Positions 34,107 to 43,316 of a stretch of DNA of 64,000 bases are shown piece after piece. The DNA comes from Polaromonas sp. A23 (lineage in GTDB: Bacteria; Pseudomonadota; Gammaproteobacteria; Burkholderiales; Burkholderiaceae_C): the NCBI RefSeq assembly GCF_002001015.1, contig NZ_MUNO01000022.1, positions 308,849 through 372,848 of the forward strand, in the 5' to 3' direction. The position numbers were made by a program, and so were the translations under genes. The notes below the pieces were generated by a model. The model made no database searches. It saw nothing but the letters and a program-made list of their open reading frames with translations, and was not told the origin of the DNA. The number at the start of each line of letters is the position of its first letter. The stretch's first letter is position 1.

Positions 34107-34152
34107 GCCCTTGATGTTCATCAAGGGCTGTCTGCGGAGGCAAGCCTAGAGT
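34107..34152 (+). promoter_or_regulatory. FNR/ANR box and promoter of the di-iron protein gene
   Basis: TTGAT-GTTC-ATCAA at 34111-34124 matches the FNR/ANR consensus exactly and sits in a larger palindrome (GCCCTTGATG / CATCAAGGGC, 34107-34128). A -10-like TAGAGT at 34147-34152 predicts a start near 34159, which places the box at -41.5, as in class II FNR promoters. Confidence 0.7.
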
Positions 34153-34186
34153 TGGGCTTTCAGCAACGCAACGACAGGCCATCACC

Positions 34187-35014
34187 ATGTCCGTGGAACT
34201 TTACCGCGACAAAAATCACATCTGCCTGATGTTCACCGACCTCCTCGACGAGGACGGACAGGCCGTGCAGTCCAATCAATTCCTCATCGTTGACAACGGC
34301 ACCGGTGCCATCATCGATCCCGGCGGCAACCTGGCGTACAACGAGCTCTTCATGGGCATGACGCAGCACTTTCCACCGCACAAGCTGTCCTATGTGATCG
34401 CTTCGCACGCGGACCCCGACATCATTGCCTCGCTGGACCGCTGGATGAGCAGCACCCAGGCCCTGCTGGTGATTTCGCGGGTTTGGGAACGTTTTGCTCC
34501 GCATTTCACCAAGGTCGGCAAAACCGACAAGCGCGTGATTGGCGTCCCCGATGCCGGCGGGCGCCTGCCCTTGGGAAACAATGAACTCTGGCTCATACCA
34601 GCCCACTTCATGCACTCCGAAGGAAATTTCCATTTTTACGATCCGGTGAGCCGCATCCTGTTCACGGGCGATCTGGGCGTGTCCATGATGTCTGGCGCCC
34701 AGGCACGCCAACCCGTCACCAACCTCAAGCCCCACATCCCCTTGATGGAAGGTTTTCACCGGCGTTATATGGTTTCCAACAAGATCCTGCGACTGTGGGT
34801 CAACATGGTGCGTTCGATGGACATCGCCATGCTGGTGCCGCAGCACGGCGCGCCCATTGTGGGCAAACAGGCCGTGAACGACTTCTTCGACTGGATTGAA
34901 GGCTTGATGTGCGGCATCGACCTGTTTGATGATCGCGCTTATCAGCTGCCCACGGCGAGCATCGATCCGATCGCCCGCCAGGTCCGTCCGGCATTGCGTG
35001 CAGTGAACGGTTGA
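34187..35014 (+). CDS. Metallo-beta-lactamase-fold di-iron protein (ODP-like)
   Basis: A 275 aa protein similar to the di-iron domain of flavodiiron proteins but without the flavodoxin domain, like the oxygen-binding di-iron protein (ODP) described in Treponema denticola. The metal site is recognisable: SHADPDI in place of HxExDH (Asp for Glu), PAHFMHSEGNF, FTGDLG and PQHGAPI. Oxygen or NO sensing or reduction is the likely role by family. The perfect FNR/ANR box upstream supports expression at low oxygen. A redox partner is not encoded nearby. Confidence 0.85.
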   Translation: MSVELYRDKNHICLMFTDLLDEDGQAVQSNQFLIVDNGTGAIIDPGGNLAYNELFMGMTQHFPPHKLSYVIASHADPDIIASLDRWMSSTQALLVISRVWERFAPHFTKVGKTDKRVIGVPDAGGRLPLGNNELWLIPAHFMHSEGNFHFYDPVSRILFTGDLGVSMMSGAQARQPVTNLKPHIPLMEGFHRRYMVSNKILRLWVNMVRSMDIAMLVPQHGAPIVGKQAVNDFFDWIEGLMCGIDLFDDRAYQLPTASIDPIARQVRPALRAVNG

Positions 35015-35016
35015 AA

Positions 35017-35077
35017 TCAAGCAAAAACAGGCTTTAGCCCTTATGGGCTAAGCGCATACAGCTCCTGATTTAGTAGC
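35017..35077. repeat. Dispersed palindromic repeat (copy 4) with hairpin
   Basis: Contains TTAGCCC-TTAT-GGGCTAA, a perfect 7-bp stem, then CAGCTCCTGATTTAGTAGC. It lies between the convergent di-iron protein gene and msrQ and may serve as a terminator. Confidence 0.65.
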
Positions 35078-35089
35078 GCTTCTTCACCC

Positions 35090-35728
35090 TCACTGCGGGG
35101 TGGCAGTGTTTTGTGGCACAGCACGGGGCGGGCGCCGCCCCCAGCTCTGCCAGATTCGCCACCCCAATAGGGCCGCGATGATTCCGGCATAAACAAACAC
35201 TTCGGCAAAGTTGTTCTTTCCTGAGCGCATCCAGAAAAAATGCAGAAGGCCCAGGCCGGCGATCAGGTACACCAGCTTGTGCAACATTTGCCAACGCTTC
35301 GCGCCCAGTTTGCGTATGGCAGCGTTGAAAGAGGTCGCTGCCAGCGGCGTCAACAGCAAGAAAGCGCTAAAGCCCACCAGGATAAAAGGGCGCTTGATGA
35401 TGTCCTTGACGATGTCGGCCAGGTCAAAGCCCATGTCGAACCAGCTGTAGCTGAGCAAGTGAAGCAGCACGTAAAAATAAACGAAGAGGCCCAACATGCG
35501 ACGAAAGCGCGCCAGCGCGGGTGTATGACTGATCACGCGCAAGGGCGTGACGGCCAACACGATGCACAGGAAGCGCAGTGTCCAGTCGCCTGTTGCACGT
35601 ATCAGCGCTTCCGCGGGATTGGCGCCCAGCTGGTTCGTCAGCACGCCGTAAAACAGCCAGGCAAAAGGCAGCAGACAGGTGATAAAAACAACCAGCTTGG
35701 CAGCGGGATGGAGAAGAAGTTTTTTCAT
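35090..35728 (-). CDS. msrQ: Heme-binding membrane subunit MsrQ
   Basis: A 212 aa inner-membrane b-type cytochrome that supplies electrons to MsrP. About six helices are seen, with the expected histidines in YVLLHLLSYSWFD and MLHKLVYLIAGLGLLHFFW. WTLRFLCIVLAVTPLRVI and the RRMLGLF loop are typical of the ferric-reductase-like family. It follows msrP, as expected for the pair. Confidence 0.94.
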   Translation of the reverse strand: MKKLLLHPAAKLVVFITCLLPFAWLFYGVLTNQLGANPAEALIRATGDWTLRFLCIVLAVTPLRVISHTPALARFRRMLGLFVYFYVLLHLLSYSWFDMGFDLADIVKDIIKRPFILVGFSAFLLLTPLAATSFNAAIRKLGAKRWQMLHKLVYLIAGLGLLHFFWMRSGKNNFAEVFVYAGIIAALLGWRIWQSWGRRPPRAVPQNTATPQ

Positions 35729-35792
35729 GGCTAAAGTCCGGCGAGGCCGCCGGGCACAAGGCGATGCCTTGCAGCCCAGCCGTCACCGTTCA

Positions 35793-36791
35793 TCAATAAA
35801 ACTTCTTCAGATCCATGCCTGCGTACAACTGTCCGACCTGCGCTTCATAGCCGTTGAACATCAGCGTCTTGCGCTTTTTGGCGAACAGGCCGTCTTCACC
35901 GATGCGGCGTTCGGTGGCCTGGCTCCAGCGCGGGTGGTCCACGCTAGGATTCACATTCGAATAAAACCCGTACTCATTGGCCGCGGCCTTGTTCCAGGCG
36001 GTGCGCGGCTCCTTGTCGGTAAAACGGATCTTGACGATGCTCTTGCCGCTTTTGAAGCCGTATTTCCAGGGCACCACCAGACGCACCGGAGCACCGCTCT
36101 GGTTAGGCAGCACCTCGCCGTACATGCCAAACGTGAGCAAGGTCAACGGGTTCATGGCTTCGTCCATGCGCAGCGCTTCGACGTAGGGCCAATCCAGCAC
36201 GCGTGAACCCACAAAAGGCATTGTCTTGGGGTCGGCCTGGGTGATGAACTCAACATATTTGGCGTTGCCCAACGGCTCGACCTTCTTGATCAACTCCGCC
36301 AGTGAATAACCGACCCACGGAATGACCATGGACCAGCCCTCGACACAGCGCAAGCGGTAGATGCGTTCTTCCTGGGCACTGAGCTTGATCAGGTCTTCAA
36401 TCGCATAGGTCTTGGGCTGCTTGACCAGGCCTTCCACCGCGACCGTCCAGGGCTTGGTCACCAGGGTGTGCGCATTTTTGGCCGGGTCCGCTTTGTCGGT
36501 ACCGAACTCGTAGAAATTGTTGTAGCTCGTCGCGTCCTTGTAGTCTGTGACTTTTTCCATGGTGACTGCACCCGCGGCCCCTGACTTCGCCCCCGGCAGG
36601 GCTGCGAGCTTGCCGGGCTTGGCCACAGCCTGCGCGAAAGCCTCGCGGCCAGCCCAGGTGGCAACAGCCGCACCGGCTGCGCCGGTGGCCATCAGCTTGA
36701 TCAGGTCGCGCCGCTGCTGGTAAATGCCACGGGGCGTGATTTCACTGGGAACAGCGTGGGTAAAGCCCTTGTTGTCGGTTTTGATCAGCAT
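35793..36791 (-). CDS. msrP: Protein-methionine-sulfoxide reductase catalytic subunit MsrP
   Basis: A 332 aa periplasmic molybdopterin enzyme that repairs oxidised methionines in envelope proteins. The Tat signal has Arg27-Arg28 in [16 protein letters not shown]. The molybdenum-ligand cysteine is Cys149 in [36 protein letters not shown] and the end [10 protein letters not shown] are typical. It lies 64 bp upstream of msrQ. Confidence 0.96.
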   Translation of the reverse strand: MLIKTDNKGFTHAVPSEITPRGIYQQRRDLIKLMATGAAGAAVATWAGREAFAQAVAKPGKLAALPGAKSGAAGAVTMEKVTDYKDATSYNNFYEFGTDKADPAKNAHTLVTKPWTVAVEGLVKQPKTYAIEDLIKLSAQEERIYRLRCVEGWSMVIPWVGYSLAELIKKVEPLGNAKYVEFITQADPKTMPFVGSRVLDWPYVEALRMDEAMNPLTLLTFGMYGEVLPNQSGAPVRLVVPWKYGFKSGKSIVKIRFTDKEPRTAWNKAAANEYGFYSNVNPSVDHPRWSQATERRIGEDGLFAKKRKTLMFNGYEAQVGQLYAGMDLKKFY

Positions 36792-36868
36792 CTTGTATCC
36801 TTGTTGTCGTGAGTGATTGAGGGTTAGTCTTGATACGCTGCGACTTCTTACAAGGATTCAAGCGCTCC

Positions 36869-38218
36869 CTACAAGGTTCCGTAGCTGTGCAGGCCCGACA
36901 GGAACATATTCACACCCAGGAAGGCAAACGTGGTGACCGCCAGCCCCGCCAATGCCCACCAGGCGGCCACCGTGCCGCGCAAACCCTTCATCAGCCGCAT
37001 GTGCAGCCAGGCCGCGTAGTTGAGCCAGACAATCAAGGCCCACGTTTCTTTCGGGTCCCAGCTCCAGTAACCGCCCCAGGCCTCGGCGGCCCACAACGCA
37101 CCCAGCACCGTGGCAATGGTGAAAAATGCAAAACCAACGGCAATGGCCTTGTACATCACATCGTCAAGCACTTCCGCACTCGGCAAACGCGCAGCAATGC
37201 GCTGACGGCCCAAGAGAATGCCGGCAGCAATCAACCCCGACACCAGCAGGTATCCCATCCAGTAGTTACTGCCTCCGGCTTCGAGGGGCGATTTGCGGAA
37301 AACAACCGGCACAAAACAAAGCACCACACCCAGCACCCAGAGCGGCGTCAATTTATACCAGCGGGTCTCTTGCGCCTGTTGTTTGATCAGGTAAGCCAGC
37401 GACACCATGGCGGCCAGCGAGAACATGCCGTAGCCGATGAAGTTGGCAGGAACATGCAGCTTCATCCACCAGCTCTTCAGGGCGGGTACCAGGGGCTGGA
37501 TTTCATGCGCCTCCCGAACAACCGTGTACCAAAGCAGGAAGCCCACAGCCGCACTGACCACAAGCATCACAAACGCGCCCATGGTTCGGGTCTTGTATTG
37601 CGCTTCGAAATACAGGTAAAACGCAGCCGTCATCCAGCTGAACAGCACAAAAACTTCATACAAGTTGCTGACCGGGATGTGGCCGACATCGGCGCCTATC
37701 AAATAACCTTCATACCAGCGCACCATGGTGCCGACCAGCGCCATGCCCACCGCCACCCAGGCGATTTTGGAGCCCAGCGATTCCAGCGTGTCACTTTGGC
37801 TTTTGCCGAACATGCCGAGCCAGTAGAATGCCGTGCTCATGAAAAACAGCACGCTCATCCAGAGAATGGCTGACTGGCTGGAAAGAAAGTATTTGAGCCA
37901 GAACACCTGCTCGGCCCTGGCCAGATCTCCCTGGTAACTCACGATGCCAAGAAGGGAGAAAGCAGCTGCCAGCAACATCAGGACACGCAGAGGCCGCCAG
38001 AACCAGCCGATGGCTATTGCAGCGGGAATGGCGCCAAGCAAAATGCCCTTCTCGTAGACATCCATGAAGGTGCTGTAACGAGCGAAGGCATACAGCCCGC
38101 CCACCACCACAATGGCCGCAAAAATCCAGTCCAGTGCGTTGCGCTTGGCGAAATAGCCCTGCTGCAGGCTGATGGTGTTCGCGTCCGTGGTGCGCGAGCT
38201 CAATGTGGTGGTGTTCAT
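36869..38218 (-). CDS. ccsB: Cytochrome c biogenesis protein CcsB (CcsA/ResC family)
   Basis: A 449 aa membrane protein of the system II heme ligation machinery. The WWD heme-binding motif is present as WAAEAWGGYWSWDPKETWALIVW, with histidines in YAAWLHMRL and KLHVPANFIGYG. Start MNTTTLSSRTT at 38218 overlaps the resB stop (ATGA). With ResB it attaches heme to c-type cytochromes such as the cytochrome c4 encoded upstream. Confidence 0.95.
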   Translation of the reverse strand: MNTTTLSSRTTDANTISLQQGYFAKRNALDWIFAAIVVVGGLYAFARYSTFMDVYEKGILLGAIPAAIAIGWFWRPLRVLMLLAAAFSLLGIVSYQGDLARAEQVFWLKYFLSSQSAILWMSVLFFMSTAFYWLGMFGKSQSDTLESLGSKIAWVAVGMALVGTMVRWYEGYLIGADVGHIPVSNLYEVFVLFSWMTAAFYLYFEAQYKTRTMGAFVMLVVSAAVGFLLWYTVVREAHEIQPLVPALKSWWMKLHVPANFIGYGMFSLAAMVSLAYLIKQQAQETRWYKLTPLWVLGVVLCFVPVVFRKSPLEAGGSNYWMGYLLVSGLIAAGILLGRQRIAARLPSAEVLDDVMYKAIAVGFAFFTIATVLGALWAAEAWGGYWSWDPKETWALIVWLNYAAWLHMRLMKGLRGTVAAWWALAGLAVTTFAFLGVNMFLSGLHSYGTL

Positions 38219-40428
38219 CGTGGCACCTGTAAAAGTTTTATCTTCAGCATTTCGAATTCCTGGCCACCGTCCATGGTCTGGCGGTTGGTCGACAGGGCCA
38301 TCGTTGCCTGGCTGCCCGTCCCTGATTCTGGTCCTTTTCCAGGCGTTGCGGAATCCGCGCCGCCGGACGGCGCAAGCCATACCCAAAGACGGCGCTCCCG
38401 CACATACAGCATCGCAAAAATGCCCAAAATCAGCAAGGCACATCCGAGGTAAACAATGTTTTTCCCGGGTGTCCGGGCGACCTGGAACACACTGGCCTGT
38501 AACTGGGTAAATTCTTTCAACGCAAACGCCATCGGCGCCGGGTAATGATGTGCATCGCTGAGAGACAACACAGCCTGAGCCATGAAGGCCTGGGTTTTTT
38601 CGTCCAGCGGCAACGGCTTCAAGCCGTTTTGCTCACGCGTGGACTGAAGCAGTTCAAACAGCACACCGTTGAGAATACGCACCAGCACTTCGCCGGCACG
38701 GTTGCGCTCGGACTCCGGCACGTTGGTTTCCATAAAGTCCGAAATCGCCTGCAAGCCGGCCAGGGGTTTGGCCTGCGCAGAATTGGCAGGCTGGTCAGGG
38801 CCGGCAAACAGGGCGAGCGCCCGCGATGCCGATGCAGAAAGTTGCGGCGCCAGTTCAGGCCGGTCCGCCGGTGTGGCTTGGCGCACGTAACGCTGCACGG
38901 CTCGCTCACGTTGGGCCGGGTCAGCCAGCGCGCGGCGCAAGCGCAAAAATCCATCCATGCTGCCTTGATCGTCAGCCGGAATGCGCAGGTACTGGAAAGG
39001 TTCTGCCGGGGTTTCACGCACGCCCAGCAAAAACAGCGCCGGACTGGATTCCGCTGCGTCCATCTTGACCGGCAACATGTAGTTGTGGAACTCCCTGGCC
39101 TGGCCCGCCGCATCGCGCAGCTTGTAGGTCACACTGGGGCCGACATTACGCAGCTCTTTTTTCTCCCGGGTTTTGTTGGCTGCGCCCAAGCGTGAATCGA
39201 TGGCCTGGCGCAGATCAACCTTGCGCACGTCCACCCCGGAAGTCGCACCCATGCTCCCCGAGTCACTGAAGTTTTCCACATTGATGACGCGCAGAGCGGT
39301 GTACTCCAGCGTCATCTTTTCAGGACCGTTGGTCAAACTGCTGGAGCCGCCGATCGTGCCTTGGATCTCAAAAGGCTTGCTTGAAGGCTGGTCGCCAACC
39401 GCCAGCGGGATGGCCTTGAGCGTGACGCTGGAGCCACCATCGTCAAAGCTGGACTGGTAGATTTCGACGCCATTGTGGCGGGCCGGGTGATTGACCTCGA
39501 CACGGGCCGGGATTTTTTCGCCGGTGGCCTTGTCGTGAATCACGATCTCGCTGGCAAACAGCTTGGGCATGCCGGTCGAGTAGTACTCGACGATAAATTT
39601 TTTCAGCTCTACCGCAAACGGCAAATCCTGCAGCAAGACACCACCGGGCTGATTCAGAATGGCTGTGCTGGACTGTGTGCCCTCGGCCACCAGCAGGTTG
39701 GCCCGGAAGGTCGGGTTGCGCTCACTCAAACGATGCTGTGCCGGTACATCGGCAATCAGCCCTCCGCCAGCATAAATGGATTTGTTGTTAAGCCACATCT
39801 GCGCCCGAACGATCAGGTCGCCGTCGAGCAGGCCGCCCACACACACCAGCACGATCGCACTGTGCGCGGCAATGTAACCCAGCTTGTTGGCCGCCCCGGC
39901 CTTGGCAGCAACCATCCAGCCTTCTCCGCCGGGGGTAGTCCGCTGCTGGAGCTTGACCTTCCAGCCACCCTGGACCAGCGTCTGCCCGATACGCCGTGCA
40001 GCCGCCTCTGGCGCTTCATCCAACGCCGCTTCGGCGCGGTGCCCGAATGCCTTGAGGCTTTGTTCGCGGATGTTTTCCTTGAGCTGATTCAGGTCCGCCA
40101 GGATTTTGGGCGTATTGCGGGCAATGCACAGGGACGTGGAGATCACCAGAAAAGCCAGGATCAGCATGAACCACCAGGCGCTGTAGACCGTGTAAAGGCT
40201 GACCGCGCCGAAAACCTGGGCCCAGAAAGGACCGAACTGATTGACGTAGTTGCTTAAGGGTTCTTGTTGCTTCAGCACCGTGCCTATGACCGAGGCGATG
40301 CAAATCACTGTCAACAGTGAGATCGAAAACCGCATTGACGACAGCAACTCGACCACCGAGCGAAGAGCGTGCGACCCCGCCCTGAGCCTCAGGCCGTGGG
40401 TGGAAACTGCGTGGCTGGGAACGGTCAT
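38215..40428 (-). CDS. resB: Cytochrome c biogenesis protein ResB
   Basis: A 737 aa membrane protein of system II cytochrome c maturation. It starts MTVPSHAVSTHG and enters RSVVELLSSMRFSISLLTVICIASVIGTVL, the characteristic first helix with conserved LSSMRF and KQQEPLSNYVNQFGPFW. A large periplasmic domain of about 450 residues follows, then the last helix GKNIVYLGCALLILGIFAMLYV before a short cytoplasmic tail. The 30 codons upstream in frame pass through a terminator and are rejected. Confidence 0.95.
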   Translation of the reverse strand: MTVPSHAVSTHGLRLRAGSHALRSVVELLSSMRFSISLLTVICIASVIGTVLKQQEPLSNYVNQFGPFWAQVFGAVSLYTVYSAWWFMLILAFLVISTSLCIARNTPKILADLNQLKENIREQSLKAFGHRAEAALDEAPEAAARRIGQTLVQGGWKVKLQQRTTPGGEGWMVAAKAGAANKLGYIAAHSAIVLVCVGGLLDGDLIVRAQMWLNNKSIYAGGGLIADVPAQHRLSERNPTFRANLLVAEGTQSSTAILNQPGGVLLQDLPFAVELKKFIVEYYSTGMPKLFASEIVIHDKATGEKIPARVEVNHPARHNGVEIYQSSFDDGGSSVTLKAIPLAVGDQPSSKPFEIQGTIGGSSSLTNGPEKMTLEYTALRVINVENFSDSGSMGATSGVDVRKVDLRQAIDSRLGAANKTREKKELRNVGPSVTYKLRDAAGQAREFHNYMLPVKMDAAESSPALFLLGVRETPAEPFQYLRIPADDQGSMDGFLRLRRALADPAQRERAVQRYVRQATPADRPELAPQLSASASRALALFAGPDQPANSAQAKPLAGLQAISDFMETNVPESERNRAGEVLVRILNGVLFELLQSTREQNGLKPLPLDEKTQAFMAQAVLSLSDAHHYPAPMAFALKEFTQLQASVFQVARTPGKNIVYLGCALLILGIFAMLYVRERRLWVWLAPSGGADSATPGKGPESGTGSQATMALSTNRQTMDGGQEFEMLKIKLLQVPR

Positions 40429-40452
40429 GCGTGAGGCTCGGTGGGCGGCAAT

Positions 40453-40484
40453 AAAAAAGGCGGGTCTTCTGCAAAAGACCCGCC
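40453..40484 (-). terminator. Rho-independent terminator of the cytochrome c4 gene
   Basis: On the minus strand a perfect 10-bp stem GGCGGGTCTT / AAGACCCGCC with a 6-nt loop is followed by TTTTTTAT. It separates the cytochrome gene from resB. Confidence 0.88.
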
Positions 40485-40604
40485 CTGGTATGGAGTGATT
40501 ATTCTGGCTGGGGTTCAATACAAACCGGGCGAACCGCGGTATTTTCCCAAGAAAGAGGTTTCCCCGTTAAACCAGCCTCACGGAATGCGGGTTTCCGGGG
40601 ATAT

Positions 40605-41249
40605 TCAGCGCAAACCTGCGATGTAGTCAGCCACAGCGCGGATTTCCTTGTCGTTCAGCTTGGCTGCAACCTGGGTCATTTGCAGGCTGTTGGTTCTTCC
40701 GCCGTCACGAAAAGCCGTCAACTGGGAAGCGGTGTATTCGGCATGCTGACCACCCAGTCGCGGATACTGCGAGGGAATGCCAGCGCCATTGGGGCTGTGG
40801 CAGCCGGCGCAGGCAGGCACCTGGCGGTCAGAAATGCCACCGCGGTAAATGCGCTCGCCCAGGGTGACCAGTTCCTTGTCCTTTGCAAAGCCAGTTTTGG
40901 CCTTTTTGGATGTCACCCAGTAAGCGATGTTTTTCATGTCGGCATCGGAAAGGGCGGCAGCAAAACCTTGCATGACAGGGTTTTTGCGTTTTCCTGCTTT
41001 GAATTCCTGCAATTGCTTGACCAGGTACTCCGGGTGCTGCTGAGCCAGCTTGGGATTGGCGGCAATTGCAGAATTGCCGTCGGCCGCATGACATGCCACG
41101 CACACCGCGGCAAAGGTCTTTTCCCCCTGAACCAGATCAGGCTTGGCCACTTTGGCTGGAGCAGCCTCGCCAGCGGCCTGGGCAACCAGGGGAGCGGCCA
41201 GCATGGCGGCAAATAAATAAGTAATCAACGAAGTGGAAACAAGCTTCAT
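40605..41249 (-). CDS. Diheme cytochrome c4
   Basis: A 214 aa periplasmic electron carrier. The Sec signal ends near VAQAAG. Two class I cytochrome c domains each carry a heme site: CVACH about residue 50 and CAGCH about residue 148. Distal Met ligands are likely in NPVMQGFAAAL and SLQMTQVAAKL. Two-domain size and order fit cytochrome c4, which feeds terminal oxidases. Its own terminator follows downstream, before the resB-ccsB genes that would mature it. Confidence 0.93.
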   Translation of the reverse strand: MKLVSTSLITYLFAAMLAAPLVAQAAGEAAPAKVAKPDLVQGEKTFAAVCVACHAADGNSAIAANPKLAQQHPEYLVKQLQEFKAGKRKNPVMQGFAAALSDADMKNIAYWVTSKKAKTGFAKDKELVTLGERIYRGGISDRQVPACAGCHSPNGAGIPSQYPRLGGQHAEYTASQLTAFRDGGRTNSLQMTQVAAKLNDKEIRAVADYIAGLR

Positions 41250-41386
41250 ATCGGGGGTTTAATAGTTGACTCTAAAGTGGACCAGGCAAATCGGCGCACA
41301 GCCTTCAGCTGAATTCAAGCCCTCCTGGGCGCCAACCTAACGCAAAACCCCCTGATTTTACAATGGCTTGGGGGACAATCCCAATT

Positions 41387-42193
41387 ATGAGCATATCCCC
41401 GCGATCTACCCCCATCAAAACGGCCAAGCCAAGCCACAACCGGCTCACGCCCAAGGTGGCTGCGGCCAAGATGGCAGCGGCACTGGCAGCCCAGGCCCCC
41501 CAGTCCGCCGAGGCAAAAATTGCCATGGGCTGGCTGCACACCGCCAAATTCCTGACCACAGCACCCGAGCTCAAGCATCTACCCATGCTTGACCTGCCGG
41601 AAATCGCTTTTGTTGGCCGTTCCAACGCGGGCAAGTCCACTTGCATCAACACGCTGACGCAAATCAACCGGTTGGCCTTTGCTTCCAAAACACCGGGCCG
41701 CACACAAAGCATCAATTTGTTCGCCCTGGGCAAACAGGGCGTGAACGACGCGGTGCTGGCCGATTTGCCGGGCTACGGCTACGCCGCCGTGCCCAAGGCG
41801 GCCAAATACCGCTGGCAGCAGGTGATGGGTAATTATCTGCAGACGCGCGACAACCTCAAGGGCGTGGTGTTGCTGTGCGACCCGCGCCTGGGTCTGACCG
41901 AGCTCGACGAAATCCTGCTGGACGTGATTCGCCCCCGCGTCGAGGAAGGGCTGAAATTTCTGGTGCTGCTGACCAAGTCCGACAAGCTCAACAAGACCGA
42001 GGCAGCCAAGGCGCTGTCGATTGTGCGACTGCAAGCCGGCGGCGGCGATGTCAAACTGTTTTCTGCGCTCAAGCGGCAAGGCGTGGAAGAGGTGGCCCAG
42101 CATCTGTGGCAATGGGCACACCCACCGGTCAAACCTGAAAAAGCGGCCCGGGTGGCAGCACCTGAACCGCAAGAAAATTCCGGCGAGTCCTGA
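41387..42193 (+). CDS. engB: Ribosome biogenesis GTP-binding protein EngB
   Basis: A 268 aa (from ATG 41387) GTPase of the TrmE-Era-EngA-EngB superfamily, needed for large-subunit assembly. G1 is FVGRSNAGKSTCIN, G2 KTPGRTQSIN, G3 DLPGYGYAAVP, G4 LLTKSDKLNK. The first 50 or so residues are a basic, Ala-rich extension absent in E. coli. ATG 41387 is preferred over ATG 41363 because GGGGGA lies upstream of it. The protein diverges from cytochrome c4. Confidence 0.94.
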   Translation: MSISPRSTPIKTAKPSHNRLTPKVAAAKMAAALAAQAPQSAEAKIAMGWLHTAKFLTTAPELKHLPMLDLPEIAFVGRSNAGKSTCINTLTQINRLAFASKTPGRTQSINLFALGKQGVNDAVLADLPGYGYAAVPKAAKYRWQQVMGNYLQTRDNLKGVVLLCDPRLGLTELDEILLDVIRPRVEEGLKFLVLLTKSDKLNKTEAAKALSIVRLQAGGGDVKLFSALKRQGVEEVAQHLWQWAHPPVKPEKAARVAAPEPQENSGES

Positions 42194-42258
42194 GTTCTCC
42201 TGGGAAACAGGCCCGCATCGACCGCTTGTGCATTTTCTTCAAGCCCAATCTGCTGTTT

Positions 42259-42299
42259 GCCCTTGTAATACGGTCGTCAGCAGCTATTAAATGCATAGC
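42259..42299. repeat. Dispersed palindromic repeat (copy 5)
   Basis: From GCCCTTGTAATACGG to CAGCTATTAAATGCATAGC. It ends two bases before the hydrolase start codon, leaving that gene without a normal Shine-Dalgarno sequence. Confidence 0.65.
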
Positions 42300-42301
42300 A
42301 A

Positions 42302-43234
42302 ATGATTAAAGCCTGCCAGGTCACACTGCCTCACGGCATCACCCTTTCGTGCCGGACGGCAGGCCAGCAAGGCCGGCCCGTGTTAATGTTTTTGCACGGT
42401 TTTCCCGAAGGGGCTTTTGTCTGGGACGTGTTGCTGGAGCATTTCGCCCAGCCTGAGAACGGTGCTTACTTCTGCGTCGCGCCGAATCTGCGGGGTTTTG
42501 AGAAGTCGAGCGCACCCGCCGAGGTCGACGCTTACCGACCCAAACACCTGATGCAGGACATCGCTGCATTGGTGGCACAGATTTGTGCACCCCAGGGCGG
42601 CCAGCTGGAATGCCTGGTCGCCCACGATTGGGGTGGCGCCGTCGCCTGGAACCTGGCTGCCGCCATGCCGCAATTGATGAAAAAACTCGCGATCATCAAT
42701 TCGCCACACCCGGGCACTTTTTTGCGGGAGCTGCAGAATTCGCCAGCCCAGCAAGCGGCCAGCGCCTATATGAACTTCCTGATTCGTCCCGACGCAGAAG
42801 CACTGCTGAGCGAAGACGATTTCCGCCGGCTCTGGCAATTCCTGACCAACGGCGGAGAAAGCCAGCCAGCCTGGCTGACCGACAGCGTCAGGGAGCAGTA
42901 CCGCAAAATCTGGCGGGCAGGTCTCACCGGCGGCTGCAATCTTTATCGCGCTTCCCCGCTGCGTCCGCCGCGCCCAGGCCCGCCGCACAACGACCCTGCG
43001 GCAGCGGCCGTTACGTTGGCACCCGAGCGTTTGAAGGTGCTGCTACCCACACTGGTGGTCTGGGCGCTTGACGACATTGCCCTGCCTCCAGCGCTGATCG
43101 ATGGCCTGGAAAACTACGTGCCGGACATGCGACTGCAGCAAGTGGCCGGCGCCTCACACTGGATCGTGCATGAGCAACCCGAACGTGTCACTGCTTGCCT
43201 GCAGGACTTTCTGCGGCAAACTCATTCGCTATAA
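42302..43234 (+). CDS. Alpha/beta hydrolase, epoxide hydrolase / dehalogenase type
   Basis: A 310 aa cytoplasmic hydrolase. The oxyanion segment is FLHGFPEGAFVW, the nucleophile is the Asp in LVAHDWGGAVAWN, an acid is likely in VVWALDDIALPP, and the base is His in GASHWIVHEQPERV. The Asp nucleophile points to the epoxide hydrolase or haloalkane dehalogenase group rather than esterases. The substrate is unknown. The stop codon lies in a dispersed repeat, and another repeat touches the start. Confidence 0.87.
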   Translation: MIKACQVTLPHGITLSCRTAGQQGRPVLMFLHGFPEGAFVWDVLLEHFAQPENGAYFCVAPNLRGFEKSSAPAEVDAYRPKHLMQDIAALVAQICAPQGGQLECLVAHDWGGAVAWNLAAAMPQLMKKLAIINSPHPGTFLRELQNSPAQQAASAYMNFLIRPDAEALLSEDDFRRLWQFLTNGGESQPAWLTDSVREQYRKIWRAGLTGGCNLYRASPLRPPRPGPPHNDPAAAAVTLAPERLKVLLPTLVVWALDDIALPPALIDGLENYVPDMRLQQVAGASHWIVHEQPERVTACLQDFLRQTHSL

Positions 43235-43281
43235 ATTTCATAGCTATTGGCGCGCACAAGCAAAGAGCCAATGGCCAAAAA
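43228..43281. repeat. Dispersed palindromic repeat (copy 6)
   Basis: GCTATAAATTTCATAGCTATT followed by GGCGC and ending AATGGCCAAAAA. The hydrolase TAA stop falls inside the first arm. It lies between two convergent genes. Confidence 0.7.
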
Positions 43282-43316
43282 CATCACAAATCAAGCCCAT
43301 GGAAGGCCACGGAAGG

